A stretch of DNA of 64,000 bases from JAMHWF01 sp035911095 (GTDB taxonomy: Bacteria; Pseudomonadota; Gammaproteobacteria; Burkholderiales; Burkholderiaceae_C): the NCBI GenBank assembly GCA_035911095.1, contig JAMHWF010000089.1:7272-71271 (forward strand), read 5' to 3'. Made by a program: the position numbers and the translations under genes. A model generated the notes under the pieces. That model worked only from the letters and a program-made list of their open reading frames with translations, did not search any database and had not been told where the DNA came from. How positions within the stretch are numbered: position 1 is the first letter of the stretch; every line of letters begins with the position of its first letter. Below, in pieces: positions 26,769-35,998 of this stretch.

Positions 26769-26918
26769 AGCCGTCCGCGGCGGCCGGGTCCGCGCCGCGG
26801 CGCCCGGCCGCCGCGGCCTGCGTCGCCCCGCCGCCGGCGTGGGCGGGCTACGCTTCGCCCCGGTGCCCCTTGGCGCCCCGGCCACCGCCGGGAGGCCATT
26901 CCCCCTCTGCCGCGACCC

Positions 26919-27623
26919 ATGAGCTCCCGACTGCTGCTGATCGACGACGACGCCCGCCTGACCGGGATGCTCGGCGACTACCTGCGCCAGTCCGGCTTCG
27001 AGGTCGAGGTCGCGCCCACGCTCGCCGCCGGCCGCCTGCGGCTGCAGGGCGAACTGCCGGCCGCGCTGGTGCTCGACCTGATGCTGCCCGACGGCGACGG
27101 CCTGGACCTGTGCCGCGAGCTGCGGGCCCAGGCCCGCACGCGCGGCATGCCGCTGCTGATGCTGACCGCCCGCGGCGAGCCGACCGACCGCATCGTGGGC
27201 CTGGAGCTCGGCGCCGACGACTACCTGCCCAAGCCGTTCGAGCCGCGCGAGCTGCTGGCACGCCTGAAGGCGCTGCTGCGGCGGGCGCAGCCGGGCGCGG
27301 CGGACGGCGAGCTGCTGCGCTTCGGCCGCCTGGAGATCGACCTCGGCGAGCGCGTCGCCCGCCTCGACGGCGAGCCCTGCGACCTGACCAGCCATCAGTT
27401 CGAGCTGCTGCTGGTGCTGGCGCGCCACCCGGGCCGGGTCCTGACGCGCGACCAGATCATGGACGCGCTGAAGGGCCATCCGACCGAGGCCTTCGACCGC
27501 AGCATCGACGTGCACGTCTCGCGCATCCGCGCCGCGATCGAGGACGACCCGAAGTCGCCCCGCCGCGTCCTGACCGTGCGCGGCACCGGCTACCTCTTCG
27601 CGCGCAAGCAGGATGCAGCCTGA
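26919..27623 (+). CDS. OmpR-family response regulator, envelope stress (CpxR-like)
   Basis: The 234-residue DNA-binding regulator has a receiver with the acidic pocket LLIDDD and the phospho-acceptor Asp in LVLDLMLPDGDG, the conserved Lys in YLPKPFEPRELLARL, and a C-terminal winged helix (LTSHQFELLLVLARHPGRVLTRDQIMDAL, ending VRGTGYLFARKQ). The kinase gene starts 11 bases before its stop, so translation is coupled. The upstream Spy-like gene gives the cpxP-cpxR-cpxA layout; equivalence to Cpx is an inference from order and domain type. Confidence 0.92.
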   Translation: MSSRLLLIDDDARLTGMLGDYLRQSGFEVEVAPTLAAGRLRLQGELPAALVLDLMLPDGDGLDLCRELRAQARTRGMPLLMLTARGEPTDRIVGLELGADDYLPKPFEPRELLARLKALLRRAQPGAADGELLRFGRLEIDLGERVARLDGEPCDLTSHQFELLLVLARHPGRVLTRDQIMDALKGHPTEAFDRSIDVHVSRIRAAIEDDPKSPRRVLTVRGTGYLFARKQDAA

Positions 27624-29031
27624 GGCGGCGGACCGCGGCGCGGCGCGCCGGGCAGGCCGCGCCGCCGCGGGAGCGCCCTTGCGCAGCCTCTACCTGCGCA
27701 TCTACCTCACCGTCGTCGCGGTGCTGCTGGTGTTCGCGCTGGTCTCGGCCTGGGTGTTCGAGCATGGGGTGGCGCGCGAGCGCGAGACCCTGCGCGAGCA
27801 ATGGGGCGAGCGTGCCGCCGGCTGGGCGACGCTGATCCAGGGCAGCCTGCCGGACGCGGGCGCGCCACGGGACGAGCAGCGCGACGCGTTGCTCGCCTGG
27901 TCCGAACGGCTGCGCGTGCCGCTGGCGCTCGACGACGAGCAGGGCCGCCGCATCGCGACCAGCGAGGCGTTCGAGCGCCGAGAGCGCGGCGGCGGCCCGC
28001 CGATGCGCGCGGTGCGCGTGGCGCTGCTCGACGGGCGTTCGCTGCTGATCCTGCGCCCGCCGATCGGACCGGCGCGCGAGCTGCGCGGCGCGCAGGATCG
28101 CGGCGGCCCGCCGTTCGGGCCGCCAGGCCTCGCGTTCGGCGGACTGGGGCTGGCGAGCGTGCTCGTCGTGCTCTTCTTCGCGATCGCCCTTGGCGCCTAT
28201 CCGGTGGTGCGCCGGCTGACGCGCCGCCTCGAGGCGCTGGAGCGCGGGGTCGAAACCTTCGGCCGCGGCGACCTCGGCCATCGCGTCGACGACCGGGGGC
28301 GTGACGAGGTGGCGGCGGTGGCGTCGAGCTTCAACCGCGCGGCGGCGCGGGTCGAGGCGCTGGTCGACGCCAACCGCAGCCTGCTCGCCAATGCCTCGCA
28401 CGAGCTGCGCTCGCCGCTGGCGCGGCTGAAGATGGCGGTCTCTCTGCTGGAAGCCAGGGAGACCGGGGCGGACAACCGTGCGTCCGTGCCCGACGCCGCC
28501 GCGCGTGCGCGCCTGCACCGGGAGATCGAACGCAACATCCGCGAGCTCGACGCGCTGGTCGAGGAAGTGCTGCTCGCCAGCCGGCTCGACGCCGCGCGCG
28601 AGACCGGGCCGCGTGCGCCGGTCGCGCTGCTGCCGCTGGCCGCCGAGGAGGCCGCGGCCTTCGACGCGCTGGCAAGCGGCGAAGACCTGAGCGTCGACGG
28701 CGACGAGCGTCTGCTGCGCCGGGCGCTGCGCAACCTGCTCGAGAACGCGCGCCGCTACGGCGGGGCGGAGGCGCCGGAGGTGACGGTGGCGCGCCGCGGC
28801 GATCGCATCGAACTGGCCGTCGGCGATCGCGGCCCCGGCGTCCCGGCGGCTGAGCGCGAGCGCATCTTCGAGCCCTTCTATCGCCTGCCCGGGCATGCCG
28901 AGCAGGCCGGCGGTGTCGGCCTCGGCCTCAGCCTCGTGCGGCAGATCGCCGAGCGGCACGGCGGCCGGGTGCGTGTCGAGGCGCGCGAAGGCGGGGGGAG
29001 TGCCTTCGTGCTCAGCCTGCCGGCGCGCTGA
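27613..29031 (+). CDS. Sensor histidine kinase, CpxA-like
   Basis: The 472-residue inner-membrane kinase has a first membrane helix near residues 30-52 (IYLTVVAVLLVFALVSAW), a periplasmic sensor of about 120 residues, a second helix near 177-198, a HAMP domain, the H-box NASHELRSPLARLKMAV with the phospho-acceptor His, and an ATP-binding domain (NLLENARRYGG, GVGLGLSLVRQIAERHGG). A Gly/Pro-rich insert (REL RGAQDRGGPPFGPPG) lies just before the second helix. It overlaps the regulator gene by 11 bases. It is convergent with the MATE exporter gene. Confidence 0.92.
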   Translation: MQPEAADRGAARRAGRAAAGAPLRSLYLRIYLTVVAVLLVFALVSAWVFEHGVARERETLREQWGERAAGWATLIQGSLPDAGAPRDEQRDALLAWSERLRVPLALDDEQGRRIATSEAFERRERGGGPPMRAVRVALLDGRSLLILRPPIGPARELRGAQDRGGPPFGPPGLAFGGLGLASVLVVLFFAIALGAYPVVRRLTRRLEALERGVETFGRGDLGHRVDDRGRDEVAAVASSFNRAAARVEALVDANRSLLANASHELRSPLARLKMAVSLLEARETGADNRASVPDAAARARLHREIERNIRELDALVEEVLLASRLDAARETGPRAPVALLPLAAEEAAAFDALASGEDLSVDGDERLLRRALRNLLENARRYGGAEAPEVTVARRGDRIELAVGDRGPGVPAAERERIFEPFYRLPGHAEQAGGVGLGLSLVRQIAERHGGRVRVEAREGGGSAFVLSLPAR

Positions 29032-29076
29032 AGGCCGCGCGGACGTTCGCGCAGAACCCTGCGCTGCAGCCGGCGC

Positions 29077-30567
29077 TCAACCCGGGCTGTCGCGCGGTGG
29101 GGCGGCGGGCGCCGCGCTGGGCACCTCGCCGGGCGCAACGCCGAGGGCCGGCGCGGGCACGGCGGCAGGCGCCTGCTGGCGGTCGACCTGCACCAGCATC
29201 GCGAGCAGGGCCGCCGACGCGACCGCCAGCCCGAGCGTCGACGCGGCCCAGAAGCCGTTCGCCCCCTGCAGCGGCGCCGGCACGATGCCCAGCGGGTCGA
29301 GCCCGACGAACGCGCCGCCGCCCAGCCCGATGCCCCAGGCGCAGAGCGCGTAGATCACCAGCGGGCGGGTGACGACCTGGTGCGCGCGCAGCACCGCTGC
29401 CGTCACCGCCTGCAGCGCGTCGATCACATGGAAGGCGCTGACGAAGGCGAGCAGGGTGAAGGCGGTGGCCGCCACCTCGGGCTGCGTCGTATAGAGGGCC
29501 AGCAAGGGCTCGCGCAGCACGAACAGCAGGACGCCCGCGCCGGCTGCCAGCACGACGCCGAGCTGGACCGCATGCCGGCCGAGCCGCCGCGCCGCGTCGG
29601 GTTCGCCGGCGCCCAGCCTCTGCGCGACAAGCGCGCCGCTCGCGTTGCCCAGCGCGAGCGGCAGCATGAACAGCAGCCCGGTCAGGTTGGCGGCGACTTG
29701 GTGGCCGGCGACGACCGTGGCACCGAGGCGGGCGATGAAGATCGACATGAAGGTGAAGGCGGTCACCTCGACCAGGATCGACAGGCCCATCGGCACGCCG
29801 AGCCGCGCGAGCTCGCGCAGCGCGGCCGGGTCCGGACGCACCCAGCCGGGCCGTCGCAGGCCGAAGGCCGCATAGAACGGGTCGCGCCGCACCACCCACC
29901 AGGCGGCGACGCATTGCAGGCCCATCGCGATCGCGGTCGCCCAGCCGCAGCCGGCGACGCCGAGGGCGGGCAGGCGCAGGCCCACCGCCGGCAGCTCGAC
30001 GCCGAGCGCCAGCGCCGTCGTCAACGGCAGCTTGATCGCCAGCGCGCCGAACTGCAGCAGCATCACGACCCGCGGTCGCGACACCGCGCCGTGGAAGCCG
30101 CGCAGCGCCGCGAACAGCAGGGCCGAAGGCAGCGCGAAGGCGAGGGCGCCCAGGTAGGCCCGCACCTTGGCCTCGACCTCCGGCTCCGGCCGCGCCAGCC
30201 AGAGGAAGGGCGCCGGGTGCCACAGCAGCAGGCAGCCGAGCACCGAGAGCCCGCCCGCCAGCCACAGCGCCTGCAGCAGCTGGGCGCCGCAGGCCTCGAG
30301 CCGGCCGGCGCCGAAGCTGCGCGCCGCGATCGGGCCGATCGCCAGCACCACGCCCATCAGGCCGACGAAGATCGAGACGTAGGCGGCGGTGCCGATCGCC
30401 AGGGCGGCGAGGTCGAGCGGCGCATGGCGGCCGAGCAGCACCGTGTCGACGGTGCCGAAGGCGAGCACCGCGACCTGGCCGGCGAACATCGGCCAGGCCA
30501 GGCTGGCGATGCGGCGCGCGTCGTCGCGCAGGCGCGTGCCGGCGGGCCCGCTCGAGGGCCGGCTCAC
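29077..30567 (-). CDS. MATE-family multidrug/Na+ (or H+) antiporter
   Basis: The 496-residue inner-membrane exporter has about 12 hydrophobic helices arranged as two MATE repeats: AWPMFAGQVAVLAFGTVDTVLLGRH opens the first and LGVPMGLSILVEVTAFTFMSIFIARLG the second, with the GHQVAANLTGLLFMLPLALGNA motif. The last 40 residues are Ala/Pro-rich and soluble. I use the GTG at 30567, because the frame upstream of it belongs to the preceding gene; a TTG at 30579 is an alternative. It starts eight bases after the stop of the DUF3717-DUF1289 gene. Confidence 0.9.
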   Translation of the reverse strand: MSRPSSGPAGTRLRDDARRIASLAWPMFAGQVAVLAFGTVDTVLLGRHAPLDLAALAIGTAAYVSIFVGLMGVVLAIGPIAARSFGAGRLEACGAQLLQALWLAGGLSVLGCLLLWHPAPFLWLARPEPEVEAKVRAYLGALAFALPSALLFAALRGFHGAVSRPRVVMLLQFGALAIKLPLTTALALGVELPAVGLRLPALGVAGCGWATAIAMGLQCVAAWWVVRRDPFYAAFGLRRPGWVRPDPAALRELARLGVPMGLSILVEVTAFTFMSIFIARLGATVVAGHQVAANLTGLLFMLPLALGNASGALVAQRLGAGEPDAARRLGRHAVQLGVVLAAGAGVLLFVLREPLLALYTTQPEVAATAFTLLAFVSAFHVIDALQAVTAAVLRAHQVVTRPLVIYALCAWGIGLGGGAFVGLDPLGIVPAPLQGANGFWAASTLGLAVASAALLAMLVQVDRQQAPAAVPAPALGVAPGEVPSAAPAAPPRDSPG

Positions 30568-30575
30568 CCCCTCGC

Positions 30576-31082
30576 TCAAGGGCGCCGGCCGCCCGGCACT
30601 GCGTCGGAACGGCTGGCCGTCGGGTCGGGGCTGGCGCCGGGTTCGAGGCTGGCCGGGTCCGGGTGGTCGATGCCGTGCGCCGCCCGGGCACGCTCGGCGT
30701 AGCGGTTGAAGCGCCAGGCGGTGCCCTCGCGGGTGATGCGCTGCCAGGTGAGGCGCTTCTCGGCCGGGCTCATGCGGGTCCAGTGCTGCACCTCGTCGAA
30801 CGTGCGGCCGCAGCCCTTGCAGATCGCGTCGCCCTGGCTCGTCGAGCAGATCGCGATGCAGGGCGCGTCCGGCGTCGTCGTGTACCAGGCGAGCCAGGCG
30901 GCCTTGGCGTCGGCCGGCATGCCCTGCTCGTCGCACAGCGACTCGCGGTAATAGACCATCAGGGCGTACACCTCGGCCAGCGCGCGCACCTCGGGGCAGG
31001 CGCTGATGCCGTCCGGGGAGGGCGAGCGTTCGCGCCACCAGTTGATGGCGGCCTCGATGTCGGTGATGTGGATGCCGGCCAT
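30576..31082 (-). CDS. Fusion of DUF3717 and DUF1289 domains, unknown function
   Basis: The 168-residue protein joins two small domains usually found as separate proteins. The N-terminal one (ITDIEAAINWWRERSPSPDG to about residue 55) matches the DUF3717 style. The second (PCIAICSTSQGDAICKGCGRTFDEV, about 72-115) is the four-Cys DUF1289 zinc-ribbon-like unit, followed by a conserved W in MSPAEKRLTWQRI. A low-complexity tail ends it. Function unknown. It sits between trpS and the MATE exporter on the same strand, likely as one transcript. Confidence 0.8.
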   Translation of the reverse strand: MAGIHITDIEAAINWWRERSPSPDGISACPEVRALAEVYALMVYYRESLCDEQGMPADAKAAWLAWYTTTPDAPCIAICSTSQGDAICKGCGRTFDEVQHWTRMSPAEKRLTWQRITREGTAWRFNRYAERARAAHGIDHPDPASLEPGASPDPTASRSDAVPGGRRP

Positions 31083-31170
31083 GGGGCTTGGTGGGCTCGC
31101 AAGCAGGACTGAGGACTGAGGACGGCGGACGCGGCCGGCGAGTGCCGGCGGCAGTGCGCCGACGGTGTCG

Positions 31171-32460
31171 TCAGTAGCGCAGCCCCATCGCTTCGCGCAC
31201 CTCGCCCATCGTCTCGCGGGCCACGGTGCGCGCGCGCTCGGTGCCGACCTCGACGATCCACTCGAGCTGCTTCGGGTTGCGCAGGTAGGTCTCGGCGCGC
31301 TCGCGCCAGGGCGCCTGCTCGCGCAGCACGGCGTCGATCACCGGCTGCTTGCACTCGAGGCAGCCGATGCCGGCGCTGCGGCAGCCCGCGGCGGCCCAGT
31401 CGCGCGTCGCGTCGTCGCTGTAGACGAGGTGGAACTGCCAGACGGGGCAGCGGTCCGGATCGCCCGGGTCGTTGCGGCGCACCCGCTGCGGGTCGGTGGG
31501 CATGCGGCGGATCTTCTGCTCGACGGCGGCCGGCTCCTCGCGCATCGCGATCGTGTTGCCGTAGCTCTTGCTCATCTTGTCGCCGTCGAGACCCGGCAGG
31601 CGGCTGGTCTGGGTCAGCAGCACCTGCGGCTCGACGAGGACGGTCTTGCCGCTGCCGCGCAGGTGGCCGCGCAGCACCTCGTTGTCGGCCTCGGTCCAGC
31701 CCTCGAGCTTCGCGGCGGCGCGGTCGAGCAGGGCATTGCCCTTGGCGAGCGCCTCGGCGCTGCCGGTCTCGGTGAACTGCTTGCGCTGGCGCTCGAAGTA
31801 GCGCGCGTCGTCCTTGCCGAGACGGGCGAGGGCGGCTGCGACCTGGGCTTCGAGGCCGGCGCCGCGCCCATAGAGGTGGTTGAAGCGGCGCGCGACCTCG
31901 CGCGTGATCTCGACGTGCGGCGCCTGGTCCTCGCCGACGGGCACGTAGGCGGCCTTGTAGATCAGGATGTCGGCCGCCTGCAGCAGCGGGTAGCCGAGGA
32001 AGCCGTAGGTCGCGAGGTCCTTGTCCTTCAGCTTCTCGATCTGGTCCTTGTAGGTCGGCATCCGCTCGAGCCAGCCGAGCGGCGTGCCCATCGCGAGCAG
32101 GGTGAACAGCTCGGCGTGCTCGGGCAGGCGGCTCTGGATGAAGATCGTCGCGCGCTCGGGGTCGATGCCGGCGGCGAGCCAGTCGGTGACCATGTCGTAG
32201 ACGCTGCGCCGGATGATGTCGCGGTCTTCGTAGTGCGTGGTCAGCGCGTGCCAGTCGGCGACGAAGTAGAAGCAGTCGTAGCCGTCCTGCAGGCGCACCC
32301 AGTTCTTCAGCGCGCCGTGGTAGTGGCCCAGGTGCAGCGCGCCGGTCGGCCGCATGCCCGAGAGCACGCGCTCGCGGCGGGCGCCGCCCGGCCGGGGGCT
32401 CGCGGGCGGGGCAACGTCGGGGGCGGCGACGGGGGCGGAGGGGGTGCTGCTGGCGGTCAT
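31171..32460 (-). CDS. trpS: Tryptophanyl-tRNA synthetase
   Basis: TrpS charges tRNA-Trp. The 429-residue class I enzyme has the HIGH-like motif in MRPTGALHLGHYHG and KMSKSYGN in place of KMSKS, with LLQAADILIYKA and GEDQAPHVEITREVA between. It carries the insert and the four-Cys-like stretch CPVWQFHLVYSD and CRSAGIGCLECK found in the longer betaproteobacterial TrpS type. The first 30 residues are an Ala/Pro-rich extension from the ATG at 32460. It is divergent from purN. Confidence 0.95.
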   Translation of the reverse strand: MTASSTPSAPVAAPDVAPPASPRPGGARRERVLSGMRPTGALHLGHYHGALKNWVRLQDGYDCFYFVADWHALTTHYEDRDIIRRSVYDMVTDWLAAGIDPERATIFIQSRLPEHAELFTLLAMGTPLGWLERMPTYKDQIEKLKDKDLATYGFLGYPLLQAADILIYKAAYVPVGEDQAPHVEITREVARRFNHLYGRGAGLEAQVAAALARLGKDDARYFERQRKQFTETGSAEALAKGNALLDRAAAKLEGWTEADNEVLRGHLRGSGKTVLVEPQVLLTQTSRLPGLDGDKMSKSYGNTIAMREEPAAVEQKIRRMPTDPQRVRRNDPGDPDRCPVWQFHLVYSDDATRDWAAAGCRSAGIGCLECKQPVIDAVLREQAPWRERAETYLRNPKQLEWIVEVGTERARTVARETMGEVREAMGLRY

Positions 32461-32537
32461 CTCGTAGGGGCGGGGCGCGTCTGGCGGGTGCGGCGGCAGG
32501 GGCGGCGCGTGCCGGGCTGGCGATTGTAGGGAGGACC

Positions 32538-32543
32538 TACACT
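32538..32543 (+). promoter_or_regulatory. Candidate -10 box TACACT, eight bases before the purN ATG
   Basis: The box is followed by gcgcgccg and ATG, which predicts a transcript starting at or just before the start codon. Confidence 0.4.
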
Positions 32544-32551
32544 GCGCGCCG

Positions 32552-33178
32552 ATGAAGCGGATCGTGATCCTGATCTCGGGCCGGGGCTCGAACATGGAGG
32601 CCATCGTGCGGGCCTGTCTAAGCGAGGGCTGGGGCGCGCGTGTCGTTGCCGTGATCTCGAACCGGCCGCAGGCGCAGGGGCTGGCCTTCGCCGCCGCGCG
32701 CTGCGTGGCCACGGCCGTGGTCGACCACACGCGCCACCCCACGCGCGAGGCCTTCGACGCCGCACTGGCCGAGGAGATCGACCGCCATCAGCCCGATCTG
32801 GTCGTGCTGGCCGGCTTCATGCGCATCCTCGGCAATGCCTTCGTCGAGCGCTACGCCGGGCGCCTGATCAACATCCACCCGTCGCTGCTGCCGGCCTTCA
32901 CGGGCCTGCACACGCACCGGCGCGCGATCGAGGCCGGCTGCAAGGTGGCCGGCGCGACGGTGCACCTGGTGACGCCTCAGCTCGACCAGGGGCCGATCGT
33001 CGCGCAGGCGGTGGTGCAGGTGATGCCGGGCGACACCGAGGCGACGCTCAGCTCGCGCGTCCTGGCGCGCGAGCATGTGATCTACCCCCGGTCGGTGCGC
33101 TGGTTCGTGCACGGCGAGTTGCGCATCGAAGGCAACCGCGTCGTGCACCGGCGCGGCGAGGCGCAGCTGATCCACTGA
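32552..33178 (+). CDS. purN: Phosphoribosylglycinamide formyltransferase
   Basis: This third enzyme of purine synthesis transfers a formyl group from 10-formyl-THF to GAR. The 208 residues show the substrate loop ILISGRGSNMEAI, VLAGFMRILGNAFVERY, the catalytic region INIHPSLLPAFTGLHTHRRAIEAG with Asn and His, and TVHLVTPQLDQGPIVAQ with the third catalytic residue Asp. The length is typical. The downstream methyltransferase gene follows after 42 bases and is probably co-transcribed. Confidence 0.95.
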   Translation: MKRIVILISGRGSNMEAIVRACLSEGWGARVVAVISNRPQAQGLAFAAARCVATAVVDHTRHPTREAFDAALAEEIDRHQPDLVVLAGFMRILGNAFVERYAGRLINIHPSLLPAFTGLHTHRRAIEAGCKVAGATVHLVTPQLDQGPIVAQAVVQVMPGDTEATLSSRVLAREHVIYPRSVRWFVHGELRIEGNRVVHRRGEAQLIH

Positions 33179-33220
33179 GAGCGCCGGCGGCGCCGCCGGG
33201 CGTTGCCGCGTCGAGCCGCG

Positions 33221-34513
33221 ATGTCTCCCAAGCTCCTGCTCGATCTGGCCACGGGCCTGCTGCGCGAGGTGTTGGCGTTCGAGGCGCCGGCTGATGCCGT
33301 CGTCGCCGCGTGGGGCCGGCGCGAACGCGCGCTCGGGCCGCGCGAGCGGCATGCCGTGGCGGAGATGGTCTTCGCGGTGCTTCGGCGGCGGCGCTGCTTC
33401 GAGCACTTCGCCCGCGAGGCGGCGGGCGCCGTCGATGCGGCAGTCCCTGCCGAGGCAGGGCGCCTGCGGCGGCTGGCGATCCTCGGCTGGCCGGACGACG
33501 CCGGCTTGCTGCGCGGCGCGATGACCCCGGCCGAGCAGGCCTGGCGCGAGACGGCGCTGCACACGGCGCCTTCCGGGCTCGCCCCGGCCCTGCGCCACAA
33601 CCTGCCGGACTGGTTGGCGCAGGCCCTGACCACGCAGCTGGGCGAGCCCGACTTCTGGGCGCTGGTGGCGAGCCTGGACCGGCCTGCGCCGCTCGACCTG
33701 CGCGTCAACCTGCTGCGCGCGCGGCGCGAGGCGGTGCAGGCGGCGCTGCAGGCCGAGGGCGTGGTCAGCGCGCCGACGCCCTGGTCGCCCTGGGGCCTGC
33801 GCGTGGTCGGCAAGCCCGCGCTGGCGCGCACGGCACCGCTGCGTGCCGGCGACGTCGAGGTCCAGGACGAGGGCAGCCAGCTGCTAGCGCTGCTGGTCGG
33901 CGCCCGGCGCGGCGACACGGTGGTGGACTTCTGCGCCGGGGCGGGCGGCAAGACGCTGGCGCTCGGGTCCGCGATGCGTGGCACCGGGCGGCTCTACGCC
34001 TTCGACACGGCCGGCCATCGGCTCGACGCGCTGAAGCCGCGCCTGGCGCGCAGCGGGCTCGGGAACGTCTATACCGCGGCGATCGCCCATGAGCGCGACG
34101 AGCGCGTGCTCCGGCTGGCCGGCAAGGTCGACCGGGTGCTCGTCGACGCACCCTGCTCGGGCCTGGGCACGCTGCGTCGCAGCCCCGACCTGAAATGGCG
34201 CCTCTCGCCGCAGGCAGTGGCGGCGCATGCCGTGCAGCAGGCGGCGATCCTCGACGCCGCGGCGACGCTGCCGAAGGCGGGCGGCCGCCTCGTCTACGCG
34301 ACCTGCAGCCTGCTGGCGGCCGAGAACGAGGAAGTGGCCGCCGCCTTTGAGGCGGCGCACCCGGAGTACCGGCGTCTCGACGCCCCCGCACTGCTGGCCA
34401 AGGCCACCCAGACGGCAGATGCCGCAGCCTTCGGCTCCGGCGACTGGCTGCGACTGTGGCCATATAGACACGAAACCGATGGTTTCTTTGCGGCCACCTG
34501 GGAACGGTCCTGA
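33221..34513 (+). CDS. RsmB/NOP-family RNA (cytosine-C5) methyltransferase
   Basis: The 430-residue protein has the Rossmann methyltransferase core of m5C RNA methylases: VVDFCAGAGGKTLALG for SAM binding, the two catalytic cysteines in VLVDAPCSGLGTLRRSPDLKWR and LVYATCSLLAAENEEV, and a closing FFAATWERS. The N-terminal 140 residues are helical and only loosely like the NusB-type domain of RsmB. The target base, 16S C967 or another, cannot be read from the sequence. I use the ATG at 33221; a TTG at 33203 is possible. Confidence 0.88.
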   Translation: MSPKLLLDLATGLLREVLAFEAPADAVVAAWGRRERALGPRERHAVAEMVFAVLRRRRCFEHFAREAAGAVDAAVPAEAGRLRRLAILGWPDDAGLLRGAMTPAEQAWRETALHTAPSGLAPALRHNLPDWLAQALTTQLGEPDFWALVASLDRPAPLDLRVNLLRARREAVQAALQAEGVVSAPTPWSPWGLRVVGKPALARTAPLRAGDVEVQDEGSQLLALLVGARRGDTVVDFCAGAGGKTLALGSAMRGTGRLYAFDTAGHRLDALKPRLARSGLGNVYTAAIAHERDERVLRLAGKVDRVLVDAPCSGLGTLRRSPDLKWRLSPQAVAAHAVQQAAILDAAATLPKAGGRLVYATCSLLAAENEEVAAAFEAAHPEYRRLDAPALLAKATQTADAAAFGSGDWLRLWPYRHETDGFFAATWERS

Positions 34514-34627
34514 TCTGCAGCGATCAGACGGTCTTCGTCGCGCAACCGTCCCGGTTGGATGACGCAAGCCCTTGATTTCACTCAATAAATCCCGACTTTT
34601 GGACTCAGGCGGTGGCTAGCGACCGCT

Positions 34628-34633
34628 TACAAT
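34628..34633 (+). promoter_or_regulatory. Candidate -10 box TACAAT for the desaturase gene
   Basis: TACAAT lies 47 bases before the ATG, in a 167-base intergenic stretch that is richer in A and T than its surroundings. A TTGGAC at 34599 is too far (23-base spacer) to be a confident -35. Confidence 0.4.
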
Positions 34634-34680
34634 GCATCCCGCGGCCGCTTTTGGCCGCCTGAAAGACATTCAGACAGGCA

Positions 34681-35913
34681 ATGAACGAACTCTCGACGCT
34701 GCACGACGCCGTGGTCTCGATACTGGCCAACGGTCTGCTCGATGCAGCCTGGTGGCAGGTGGGGATCTACGCCCTGGTGGTCACGCACATCACGATCGCC
34801 TGCGTGACGATCTTCCTGCACCGCTCGCAGGCCCACCGCTCGCTCGATCTGCACGCGATCCCCTCGCACTTCTTCCGCTTCTGGCTGTGGCTCACCACCG
34901 GCATGGTCACGAAGGAGTGGGTCGCGATCCACCGCAAGCACCACGCGAAGTGCGAGACCGAGGAAGACCCGCACAGCCCGCAGACGCGCGGCATCGGCAA
35001 GGTGATGCGCGAGGGCGCCGAGCTTTATCGCGCCGAAGCCAAGAACACCGAGACGATGGCCAAGTACGGCCGCGGCACGCCGGACGACTGGATCGAGCGC
35101 AACCTGTACTCGCGCTTCAGCTGGCAAGGCGTGGCGCTGATGATGATCATCAACCTGACGCTGTTCGGCGCCATCGGCGCGGCCGTCTGGGCGGTGCAGA
35201 TGGCCTGGATCCCGTTCTGGGCCGCCGGTGTCATCAACGGCCTGGGCCACTGGTGGGGCTACCGCAACTTCGAGGCGGCGGACGCCTCGACCAATGTCTC
35301 GCCCTGGGGGCTGATCATCGGCGGCGAGGAGCTGCACAACAATCACCACACCTATCCGACCTCGGCCAAATTCTCGATCAAGCCGTTCGAGTTCGACATC
35401 GGCTGGGGCTACATCCGCGCGCTCGAGGTCGTCGGCCTGGCCAAGGTGCGCAAGACGGCACCGGTGATGCGCCTGGGCACGGTGAAGGCGCAGGCCGATG
35501 CGCACACGCTCGAGGCGCTGATCGCCCACCGCTACGAGGTGATGGCCAAGTACGGCCGCGAACTGCGCCGCGCCTGCGCTGCCGAGCTGGCCGCGCTGAA
35601 GCAGGCCGGCCTGCATCGCTCCACGCGCGGCACCGAGCTCCGCCTGGCCAGCCGCTGGCTGCACCGTGACGAGGACAAGATCCCGCAGAGCCTGAAGGCG
35701 GAGATCGCCCGCGCCGTGGCGCAGAGCCCGGCCCTCGCCAAGCTCGTCTCGATGCGCGAAGAGCTGCGTGCCCTCTGGACCCGCACCAACGTGTCGGCCG
35801 AGCAACTGGTCGTCGACCTGCAGGCCTGGTGCCGCCGGGCGGAAGAAAGCGGCATCGCGGCGCTGCAGGAGTTCTCGCTGCGCCTGCGCGCGGCGCAGGC
35901 GCACGCCGCCTGA
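34681..35913 (+). CDS. Membrane acyl-CoA/fatty-acid desaturase
   Basis: The 410-residue di-iron desaturase introduces a double bond (delta-9 type by family) into acyl chains at the inner membrane. The three His boxes that bind iron are HRSQAH, HRKHHAKC and HNNHH, with hydrophobic pairs of helices around them. The C-terminal 120 residues after the last His box (from about residue 270) are soluble and helical and exceed the usual length of this family; their role is unknown. It is followed by a strong hairpin terminator. Confidence 0.92.
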   Translation: MNELSTLHDAVVSILANGLLDAAWWQVGIYALVVTHITIACVTIFLHRSQAHRSLDLHAIPSHFFRFWLWLTTGMVTKEWVAIHRKHHAKCETEEDPHSPQTRGIGKVMREGAELYRAEAKNTETMAKYGRGTPDDWIERNLYSRFSWQGVALMMIINLTLFGAIGAAVWAVQMAWIPFWAAGVINGLGHWWGYRNFEAADASTNVSPWGLIIGGEELHNNHHTYPTSAKFSIKPFEFDIGWGYIRALEVVGLAKVRKTAPVMRLGTVKAQADAHTLEALIAHRYEVMAKYGRELRRACAAELAALKQAGLHRSTRGTELRLASRWLHRDEDKIPQSLKAEIARAVAQSPALAKLVSMREELRALWTRTNVSAEQLVVDLQAWCRRAEESGIAALQEFSLRLRAAQAHAA

Positions 35914-35937
35914 CCTGAGGGTCGCATCACCCCCTGC

Positions 35938-35968
35938 GCTGCCGGCCTCGTGCCGGCAGCGTCGTTTC
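35938..35968 (+). terminator. Hairpin terminator after the desaturase gene
   Basis: GCTGCCGGC (35938-35946) pairs with GCCGGCAGC (35952-35960) around the loop ctcgt; gtcgttt follows. The stem is strong and the T-run short. It could also serve cls on the opposite strand. Confidence 0.65.
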
Positions 35969-35998
35969 CGGCTTTGACCCTCCGCTAAGAGGAGGGAC

